In this document: one piece after another, positions 55,514 to 64,000 of the stretch
Position numbering within the stretch: position 1 is the stretch's first letter
Layout: each line of letters starts with the position of its first letter
Source: Helicocarpus griseus UAMH5409
Taxonomy: Eukaryota; Ascomycota; Eurotiomycetes; Onygenales; Ajellomycetaceae
Assembly: GCA_002573585.1 (NCBI GenBank)
Contig: PDNB01000085.1
Location: forward strand, 56,725-120,724
Reading direction: 5' to 3'
Length of the DNA stretch: 64,000 nt
Translations under genes and position numbers: made by a program
The notes under the pieces: generated by a model
Told to the model about the DNA's origin: nothing
The model's database searches: none
The model's input: only the letters and a program-made list of their open reading frames with translations

Positions 55514-57799
55514 TTAAACCTCGGGCGTCTTGGGGATGGTAACTTTCAGATCCAATCCCGCACTGTTCCTCAATGGTGTTACTGGCCTGGTAGGATCTGA
55601 CTCGGGCTGAGAGACCTCTTTCGTGTCGAGGGCAGGTGGCTCGTTTGCTGGGTCGCATTCAACATCAGGAGGCTGATTTTCAACAGTATCAGTTGGGCTT
55701 CTTGTCAAACTGATTTCAACACCAGAATCAACAGCCTCGTTGTGCTCATCAGCCGTCCGGCCATGGGATGACTTGGTGTTTTCAGCATTGCTCATATCGC
55801 CAGAGCTTGGCTTTTCTTCAGAAGTGAAGGGATCATCCGCGACCTCGGTCTTCTCCTCGCATTTCTGGTAGGGTGAATCTAGGCTACGGATCGAACTATC
55901 TTTATCAGAACTCTTCGACTGAATAAAAGCAGGTACAACCCCTCCTCCGATTCGAGCCCAAAACATCCGCTCTCTTAGGCGAATGGTCTCCTCCCATGCT
56001 TCTTTTTCGTCCTCTTCGTCTACAATGCGGACATGGCCGTCGACAATAAGTCTCAAGTAGCCAACGAAATCGCAGCAAGACCTCACTTTCTCTAGGCAGA
56101 CCGTACACAGTGGGTATCGTTGGGCATTCTCACTATCGGAGGTGCGGAACCGATGAGTTCGCGGATTTTCTCCTCCCTTCCGCCCTTCTCCACAAAGTGC
56201 ACAGGGGAAGGAGTATTTGATAGCAAGGGCTGGCATGTGCTCCACAGTCAAACTCCCTTCGCAGATACTACTCAAAACCGTACGACGGGTTAGCCAAGAA
56301 ATTCCAGGCGCGGCGTCTAATCTGAGCGTTGGCTCAATGTCTTCCGCAAGTGCTCGTTTGTAAAACCGGGTCTCCTTTAAGGCGGCGTGCGTCTCGCGTG
56401 GTGAGGCATTGCCATTTGGTGAGCTTGGGACGGCAGAAAGAGATCGTGTCGATCCATTAGAATGGGAATGATTGTGCTGTGCTTCCTTATTGGCCGTAAA
56501 ATTGCCAAATCCCATAACATTCAAACCACCGTACGATCCACTGCCGACTCTACTTGCGGGTTTAGAGGTCTTAGATTGTTCGAGCATCGAGCGGAAGTCC
56601 TCGAACGCTTGGATATCCGTTCGCGAGACGGATTTTATTAGGTGCGGGAAACTAGTTGAGGGAGCTGGAGAAATGTCCCCGGACCCAGGTGTGACCGGAG
56701 AAAGGTTCATTGCTTCCAGAAGACGATTGATATTGCTAGTAGGTTGTTGCACTGCCCCTGGAGAAGACGGCGCCGTAGAAGCCGTACGGCTACGCATCTC
56801 ATCCTGGCTAGCGTTCATGTGTTGTATGACTGTTTTCAGTTCAGTTAATTGCTCTTGCTGAGATGTAAGTAGCATTTCATTATCTTGAATCTGTGCTCGA
56901 AGTTGTTCATTTCGTCGTTCGACGTTCTCCCTTTCCATTTGCGCGGCAGCAACCATCTAGGGGAAAAACAGTATCAGAAATCTTAATTCATGACCAAAAT
57001 CCCTCGTTATGGAACGATCTCACCTTATTAGCTTCCTCGAACAAAGCTGCTGTCAAATTTTCTAGCTCCAGTTCAATTCCCTTCTTTTCCCTCTCCATAG
57101 ATAAACGCTGAGCTCGTTGTTCCGCCGCCTCATCCTTGAGTTTCGTCCACTCTTTATCCACATCGACTTTTCTTAGTAATATTCCATTGGCTACATCCTC
57201 CTGATGCTTACGCGTCTGCTCTTCTAGCTCTTGAACCCTTTGTCGCGACATGTCTAATTCCTGGCGTGTAGCAGCCAAAGTGTCATCCAAAACAGTCTGG
57301 TTGTTCAACGCCTGAATAAGTTTATCACTGAGGTTAGCCACCTCGTTGCTTAGGTCGGGATGGTGTGGTGACGACGTAGAACTCGATAGATCGGATGTGC
57401 TGGAAACGCGAGGATCTCGTAAAGTAGAAAGGGAGTTTTCAGAGGGGCCTTCGAGGACAGCTGGGGGAACATTGACGGAGCCGGAACCGGCAGCCATGTC
57501 AGAGAGCGCATTGGTGGACTTGGCCCTAAGGACCTTTTTGTTTGGTGAAATAGACCTGACATCTGAGGAATTGGGGCGTAGTTTCTGGACAGGATCAGAC
57601 GACGTGGAGGGCGCCCGGAGGGTTGGGTAGCCCCATCCGTGGATGGAGATTAACCTGAGTCCCATTTGTCATGTCAGTGATGAATCAATCAATCAAGACA
57701 ACGACTGCGGAGATGGATGAATGATTCCATCCATCAGATAGCAGGCGTGTGTCTATTATTAAGTATCCATTTGGAGTGTGAAGAATCTTACTCGGCCAT
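55514..57799 (-). CDS. SEC2: Sec2-like Rab guanine nucleotide exchange factor, three exons
   Basis: Sec2 activates the exocytic Rab GTPase Sec4 on secretory vesicles. The model has an 8-nt first exon (57799-57792, ATG GCC GA), then 57654-57024 and 56956-55514, giving 693 residues. A long coiled coil (about residues 95-265) carries the exchange domain and includes L-Q-x-L-N-N-Q-T-V-L-D-D-T-L and L-T-A-A-L-F-E-E-A-N-K-M-V, with an A-x-M-E-R repeat after it; the F-E-E-A-N-K-M-V segment is the signature of Sec2/Rabin8 proteins. Further on, at about 463-500, C-A-L-C-G-E-G and C-T-V-C-L-E-K-V form a likely zinc-binding pair. The C-terminal third is acidic and disordered. The tiny first exon is inferred from the consensus GTAAGA donor after M-A-E and the ACTCAG acceptor. 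Confidence 0.88.
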
Positions 57800-59729
57800 G
57801 TTCAGCGCCAATCAAGCGTCGCCTCAGTGGCGGCAGGGCTTGAGTCTGGATCGCAAGATCGCCCAGTAACAAAGCAAGACAAGAGGCGAGGATTTAGGAT
57901 CCGTCAGGCTTGACCACTGAGAACGACATTTGGAGTTGCAAAGTGGGCAAAGACTGCAGACAATGATGTGGGTTGGAGAGAGGTTGGTTTCCCCGCGGGC
58001 GGCGTAGTAGGTGCAGGAAGTGAGGGGGGTTATGTTGGATGAGGTGGACAACGGGAAGAGACAGAAAGTGACAAAGGAGAGACAAAGCACCCGCGGCTAG
58101 CTCTAGGCTAGCTCTAGTAGCATTGGCAGCAATATCGGCAGCTCATTGGCAAGGCGGAGCAGGGGATCAGGGATTCAGGGAAGCAAAAATTGGGGGCGGT
58201 TCGGTTGGGTTAGCTGGGTTGCAAACGGAAGAAGAACAGTGGGAGGTGTGGGTGACACGACTGGCAGCACCTGCAGCTGATAATCAATCAATCGATGGTA
58301 GCAGATATCAATATCATGCAGGTGAGGTGTCCATGAGGTGTCTGTTGGAGAGCACGATTCCGTATGGCTGTATCCGTATAGCGTATCTGTCCACTCCGGA
58401 TAATACTTGCAGTCTCTCGTCAGTGGCTGAGGTGAGGTTGGGATTTGCCTCTTTGGGCCGATGTGACGCCGTCTCGCGGTAGCCCGATCCGGCAGGTTGG
58501 GCCGAGGAAGGACGGCTGACTCAGCAGGAGGCTCCAGTCAGCTGACCCACGCTGATGAGGAGGATGATGAAGCCATGACGCAACAAAGAACTTCCTCCGT
58601 CTTCCAACATCCATCATGCCTTTCCCCCTGGCTGCGTCTAACCCAACCTGTTACTGATTGTTATCCCTGTGCTCTCCCGTTTCTAGACTTGGTGTGTTTG
58701 CTTCGATCTACCACCCATACAATGTTATGTTCGGGTCTACCGTTCTTGACGCGTCGCAGGAACACGGTTGAGACTCGGGTGGTCCCGTGTTCTCCATATT
58801 TCCCTATCTGCTATCGGTTGCAACTTGCATATGATATGGATGACAGGATTCGAAGCCTAATATCGGGCTCAGCTATAGCTCACGAGTTCAGGGATGTCAA
58901 CAATAACAGATTCAGCCCTCTGACCACATCATCAAACAAAGCATTGGGGTGACCACCAAGTAAATCTCGTTCACCCATTACATTGCTCGCCAACGTTACT
59001 TGGGTTGGAGACGACGTTCGTGCATACGTGACGAGGGTTCTTGCAAAACCCCTGCATAGCGGACCTTTGCAGCAATAGCCCCTCATCTGTGTATCCAAGC
59101 TCGCTACCCCAGGCCCAGCTCGGGTCAGGCTGCTCAGCCACGTGCAACCGCTTTATCCGCCCAACGATTAACTACGCAGTATCAATTTCTGCAATTCCTC
59201 AAAATGAATCTCTTCAAAACTCAACAACATTCGTCAGTTTTATACCCATAACGAGGGCCAATAAAAAGAGACATGAAGATTGGGGAGGAGAAGAGAATTA
59301 TCAGGGTCCAAAATACGAACTGCATACCAAGACTTGCACAACATTCTCTCAAAATGCGGGGATTGATCCGCATCCGTACAACCCTCGAGTTGCACAGGGC
59401 GGAACTCAAAAACCCGATTCATCATATGTCTCGAAACACTTTGCACCGGATGATTACTTAGTGGGGACGTGGTAAACTGACATCTTTCTAATACATATCT
59501 GATCAGTCCAACGAACTATCAGACGAGCAAAATTGCATTGTCAGAAGGCAAAGCTAAAAACATCGTCACTGTTTCAACGTTAACACTAACAAGCAAACAT
59601 TAAATACAAAAGGTATGCGCGGGGCGGCTCCAGGCCGCAAGGGCATCCTAGAGAGCTTTTGAAATTGCCAGCAGTTGAACACAGCGTTCAAGCTACGGAA
59701 AGGTCAACGGGCGGGAACAACCTCCAGGC
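57800..59729. other. Two-kilobase intergenic stretch
   Basis: This holds the Sec2 promoter and the 3' side of the cutinase gene. Frames at 58123-58482, 58497-58952 and 59041-59475 have no recognisable motif, shadow one another and do not join by splicing, so I do not call them. Confidence 0.5.
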
Positions 59730-60675
59730 TTAGGCAACACCCTGGAACTGCTTCTGAATATAGCACGCAGCAGCATAGACATAAAACCCGTCCTCGTTGT
59801 ATGCAAGATGCGCAGACTGTCCACCTTCAGCTTCGTGGCCTTTCTCAGGCGGTTCTTCACCGCTGCAATCTAGGGCTTGTCGAGCATTCAGCACAGTTCG
59901 ACGTTGTCGCATACTCCTTCCGCCAATTCCGCCAATCCCACCGATACCGCCGATACCACCGAAACCTCTCTCGCATATCTCGGTAATGTTAGCTAGTATT
60001 TAGGACACTGCTTTATATGGAGACTCACGAAATCGCCTTTATTACAGTATGACCTGCACCTATCCTCCACTTCAGGAGGGCAGTCCGGGCTGCCAACCAT
60101 AGTAACAGCAATAACGCGCGAAAGAATCTCCTCTGGGAGCTGGGGAATCGCGTTGACCGTGACGACTCCGCCTTGCGAATGACCTCCAAGGACATACTTC
60201 TGCTCTGGGCATTGCTGCGACATGGTTGTGATATGATTAATGAGGTCCTCAACCCCTCTGTCCGGGCTCGATGGACGGAAGCTTGCCTGTAACATGTCAG
60301 CCACAGATAAGTACGGGGCTTCGCCTATTCCCAGAGAAGAAGCGAAAATTTACTTACGGGATAATGCACCGGGTACCCAGTGGTATCCGGAATCAGAGCA
60401 GTCACATTGTCATAAATGGAGTAACCAGCAGCGCCGTAACCCTTGGACCAGAATGCGTTTGCAACCTCTTCGAATTCCTCTGGAGATGCATTATCTACGC
60501 CGGTGGGCGGCTCAGTGGTGGCTCGCGCTGATACAGATTGTAAGTCAAATCCTCATGTTTAATGCGATTACACCTTCAAAGGATGCGTACCGAAGATATA
60601 ATGCAAGGGAGAGCACTGGGCCTGGACAGCGGGGACAGCAGCAGCTGTCAAGAGAAGCGAGGCGATGGGCAGCAT
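59730..60675 (-). CDS. Secreted cutinase-family serine esterase, four exons
   Basis: This is a carboxylic ester hydrolase of the cutinase family (PF01083) acting outside the cell on cutin or other short-chain esters. Exons 60675-60591, 60527-60358, 60286-60029 and 59978-59730 give 253 residues. The signal peptide is MLPIASLLLTAAAVPAVQA. Family motifs are A-R-A-T-T-E-P-P-T-G after the first strand, G-Y-P-V-H-Y-P-A near 83, the nucleophile elbow G-G-H-S-Q-G-G near 118-122, V-G-S-P-D-C-P with the likely catalytic aspartate nearby, and S-A-H-L-A-Y near 228 for the histidine. The last intron ends in an unusual CGAG acceptor. Right after it lies a four-fold G-G-I repeat, an insertion in the loop between the aspartate and the histidine. 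The adjacent secretory lipase has the same orientation. Confidence 0.88.
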
Positions 60676-61740
60676 TTTTCGTTTGATTCTTTACAACTTT
60701 TGCTTTATCTGTCGAGTTTTTGCTAGGTGGATTTTCTCGCAACGTCCCCAGGATTCAACACCCTTTTATATATCTTTCGCATGCCTCTTGAAACTGGAAT
60801 CGACACGTCAAATCTGGGGGATTAACCTTTCAACGGCATCTAGTCCTACTAGGCTCGATCTTCGATTCAGCAATGCCGAACACATCCATGTACCGGCAGT
60901 AGTTCGGAACGTTATTCAGTGCGGCATATATCAAAATCCTGGGGAAAGGAGGTAAAAGCAAAAGATTATCCGCCAATTGCACTTGTTTGCGCACAAACTT
61001 CCACTACATTCATCCTCATACTGTCAATTTTACATTATAGCAATCTGGGAAACGTGCACTCTCAACAATCAATTTCAGTTTCTTGGGGCAAAGTTTCCGA
61101 GGTATGCCTTCCGCTAGTTTCAGAAGAATTTCTTTCATTTCTACTAATTGAACAGGTGAACGTTCAACCCATTCCATCACTTATTTGACAGAATTGTAGC
61201 CCAGCGAACGTAGCCCACGCACAGCGACGTGCAAACATCGGCATTTGCTGCATACTTGGCGCATGGGGATCTGAAGAATTCCTCGGGTTCCCAGATTGGG
61301 AATATGCGGGGAAGAGGGGTTCTCGTGTGCGTCCCCCAACGTTAAAAGCCGCTTCCGAAACAACTATGTTTCGTGTTTGGTCAAGCTACGGTTTCGAATG
61401 TAGGTCAAAAAATCACGGGCATCCCGAGGTCTCGGAGTTTCACAGTAAAAGTAACTTTTTGTCCTCTGCTACTAGAATATTATTTGAGATGCCGCTCGGT
61501 TCATCTGGCGTCCGAGTCTCGTCCCATCCTCTCAAGAGTTATGGAGTCTGCCCTAAGCTAGATCAAGGGCCTTGGCATGGATGCTGCATAACACGGGGCA
61601 GACTGCCGTACATTTTCAACGACGGGTTCAAGGTTGTCAATTTTTCGATGTGCTCACTCCTCTGATCACCGAAAAACATAGGAAGGTTTACTATCTTTTG
61701 AATTACTCTTATGGATCATAATCTAGATACGACTTGTTCA
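60676..61740. other. Intergenic: cutinase promoter and lipase 3' side
   Basis: Both neighbours are on the minus strand. Frames here (60665-60955, 60919-61188, 61327-61665) have no motif. I see no gene. Confidence 0.5.
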
Positions 61741-63220
61741 TCACGGAGGGCCAAGCTCATCCCCAAGGGTTGAACCCAGTATAAAATATAATGCTACACC
61801 GATTCTTGGGACAATTGAGGGGTTGATCTCGCTGATAGCCACATCCTCCGTATTGCAGGACCCTTTATTCGACACAGTTACCCCGGCCAACCGATCCGAA
61901 ATCCATCCCAATGCGTTCACGGATCCTGTGATAACTTCAGTAAAATGTGTTCCCACCAGGTTTCGGTAGTACTCAACGGTGGCCCCATTACTGCAGTACT
62001 TCTGTACCAGCTCATCTGTGTTCTCGACAGGAGCAATTTCATCCGCCACTGCCTTGTAGACGTACAACGGCATTTTCGGAGTCCCACGAAACCCTAGCCA
62101 CCCTGACCAACGAAGCACGCTTGAGGGCACAGGTTCGTAAAGCGACCTTTCAGCAGTTGCGGAATAAGAGAACAAATCCTGATATTCCCCGCCTTGTCCA
62201 TCAAACTGGCAAGACGTCGCGATTCTGAAAAACTCCTCTTGTTTATCGGGTAACAAATTCTCGTTCAGCCAATCGGTGAGATTAGGGTATGCCTTGGCAA
62301 GGCCGTAGAGGCCTCTAAACCCAAGATACGCAGATGGCCCGCCGTTAAGGGTCTCTATGACCGAGGTGGTGTTGACAATGTTGCCCCCCAAGGCGGCGCC
62401 TGCGAATCTCAACTCTGGCGCATACGATTGTTGGAGCTCCGCAGCCCACCCTCCCGCAAGCGCGCCACCAGAATATCCCCACATCGCATACCGTACGTGT
62501 TTGGTCAATCCGATTTTGCGTCCCTCTTTGAGAACCACACGAACTGAGTCGAGGGTGGCATATCCAGCTTGCAGGCCGGCCGTGAACTGAGCCTCCAGCC
62601 CTTCGTAATCCGGGACCGTCACCCACATGCCTTGATTCAGAGCGGCGGCTATCTATTAATTGGGAAAGAATGGGTCAGCGCAAACTGTCTTGAGAGTTTT
62701 GCAACTAATAGGGCGTAATGATGAGGGCTGGCTATCTCACAAATGGAAGTTCAACGGATACTTGCGGGATACCATTCCCTGGGATACTGCCGGTCTCGGC
62801 CTCGGATCGAAGAGCGTACGACGGGCTACAGTCGGGGTTGGCGGAATCATATGGCACCAGGTAGACAAGTAGCTTCGATGGATCCGAATTGTACGGGATG
62901 ATTAGAGTAGTGACGGCGGCGACGGCGTTGCCCAGACTGTCCGTGGTGCGGAAGAGGTATTGATATACCGAGTGCACAGAGACATCGCCGCCTAGTTCGA
63001 TAAATGGCTTCAATTCATTCTCGATCTGGCGGGAGCGGATAAGTTCTCCCGGTTTGTATTCGTCTATGTCTGCGGGCTGTTCATACCAGCAGTCCTGACT
63101 TGGAGGCAGAGGCGGATCATTCGAAGGGCGTGGTTTGTGATGGGAGGAGGAACCACCATCTGCAGCCCCCCAAGCCGGGATTAGGAGGACTGCGAACAGG
63201 AACAGCGGACTGTATAGCAT
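61741..63220 (-). CDS. Secretory lipase (LIP family), two exons
   Basis: This is an extracellular triacylglycerol lipase of the fungal secretory lipase family (PF03583). Exons 63220-62741 and 62652-61741 give 463 residues. The ATG at 63220 is preferred because it places a clean signal peptide (MLYSPLFLFAVLLIPAWGA) at the N-terminus; an in-frame ATG at 63274 would add 18 polar residues. The nucleophile lies in W-G-Y-S-G-G-A-L-A-G-G near residue 221, the likely acid in V-A-D-E-I-A-P near 363 and the histidine in V-G-T-H-F-T-E near 397. The family's I-A-A-A-L-N-Q-G-M-W-V-T-V-P-D-Y-E-G opens exon 2. Cysteines are few. It neighbours the cutinase gene, suggesting a common role in ester degradation, which is inference. 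Confidence 0.9.
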
Positions 63221-63942
63221 CGTGGGTGTTGAGGAGGACGGATGCAGGTGTCCGAATTCCTGGGGTTTTGTCACTGACGTTTATATTCCGCCTGGGCTCA
63301 TTGCCTTGGGTAGCTCATGTTTACTCCTGGTTTTTTGCTTTTTTTTTCTCCTGCTCTTTTCTTTTTGTCCATTTTCCCCTCACTTGCTTCGTCCTCTCTC
63401 TCTCCACTTCTTTCTTTCGTCGGTCATTGATATCGCCTTCCATTGAAATATACTGCACAGAACGAAGCATTGCTGTTGTTCTGCCTCGCTCTTGTCCTAT
63501 TCAACCGATCTGTCCACTCAGACTCAACTGTCATTGTCGCCAGGACTGACATTTGTAACTAGGTATTCTTATGGTTCACGGGATCACGATGACAGCTCGG
63601 ATCGCAGTGGCTGCTCTTCAGCCATTGGGTACCAAGTTCTACCAACCGCTATGATCCCCTGAGCCAAGTCGTACAATCCAGTGTGATCGACGTCGATCAC
63701 AGGCTCATGTCGTGCAGCCAGTTGCCAAATGTTAGGACTTCTCCAAGGAATGACCGATCGATCCGGGGCTGTGTGGGACGAAATCAGAGAACACTGAGGC
63801 GTTAGACGATATTTGAAGATTAAAACGCAGTCCGTCTACGGAGTACAATACTATTCAATTTCCACTAAACAGACGGCAAGGAGAATACTCATCAGTTGGT
63901 GGCTAAGGTGCCAAAAAAAGAAAGAAAAAATACGAAATAAAA
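63221..63942. other. Intergenic: lipase promoter and flank of a 5S gene
   Basis: The lipase promoter lies at the left, with a long pyrimidine tract at about 63328-63440. No gene is seen. A-rich sequence at 63911-63942 is the T-run terminator side of the 5S gene that follows. Confidence 0.5.
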
Positions 63943-64000
63943 ACATACGACAGCCGGGATTCGCTGGTGGTCACCCACCCAACTACTAGCCGGCCGGCGA
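63943..64000 (-). rRNA. 5S ribosomal RNA, 3' half, cut by the window edge
   Basis: The final 58 nt are identical to the 3' half of the complete 5S gene at 21457-21575. The minus-strand end is CTGTCGTATGT, followed on that strand by TTTT and further T runs. The 5' half lies beyond the window. Confidence 0.92.

Noticed and set aside
1..64000. CRISPR arrays, bacterial operons or an integrated virus
   Set aside because: The gene structures are eukaryotic with spliceosomal introns, and no regular repeat-spacer array, capsid, polymerase or integrase frame was seen.

Overview
The window is nuclear DNA of a filamentous ascomycete (Pezizomycotina). The genes carry short GT-AG introns with CTAAC/CTGAC branch points. 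They include fungal families such as a Zn2Cys6 regulator, a rhodopsin-fold membrane protein, cutinase and secretory lipase. 5S rRNA genes are dispersed rather than arrayed. Protein similarity from memory points towards Eurotiomycetes, but the sequence alone does not fix the genus. No phage, plasmid, CRISPR or bacterial content is seen.

Region 1 (1-21.4 kb) is gene-poor. It holds a seven-helix rhodopsin-fold protein, a tandem pair of paralogous small secreted cysteine-containing proteins (the second with a damaged splice donor and an in-frame stop), an SDR oxidoreductase, a large single-pass membrane protein with one EGF repeat, a divergent UMP/CMP-kinase-like P-loop protein, and a disordered SP-rich protein with a KEN box. 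It also holds two tiny secreted peptides with an inhibitor-cystine-knot cysteine spacing. The two knottin-like genes share one intron position and flank a degenerate three-copy repeat.

Region 2 (21.4-27 kb) starts with a complete 5S rRNA gene. A Vma22/CCDC115-like V-ATPase assembly factor and the Fe-S biogenesis protein Isd11 follow, divergently transcribed, and then a lysine/acidic-rich conserved protein.

Region 3 (27-40 kb) looks like a glycerol-utilisation cluster. It comprises mitochondrial FAD glycerol-3-phosphate dehydrogenase (GUT2 type), an aquaglyceroporin, glycerol kinase (GUT1 type) divergent from the porin, and a Zn2Cys6 transcription factor next to them. Together they would take up glycerol, phosphorylate it and oxidise it to dihydroxyacetone phosphate. 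The regulatory role of the factor is inferred from position only.

Region 4 (40-58 kb) is core housekeeping: an ASH1-type SET-domain H3K36 methyltransferase, an Erf2-type DHHC palmitoyltransferase, a small mitochondrial membrane protein, a PMT1-type protein O-mannosyltransferase, splicing factor SF3A1/Prp21, and the Rab exchange factor Sec2. Region 5 (58-64 kb) carries two secreted serine esterases, a cutinase and a secretory lipase, and ends in a second 5S rRNA gene cut by the window edge.

Exon coordinates were worked out by hand from reading frame, splice consensus and family similarity. They should be read as models.
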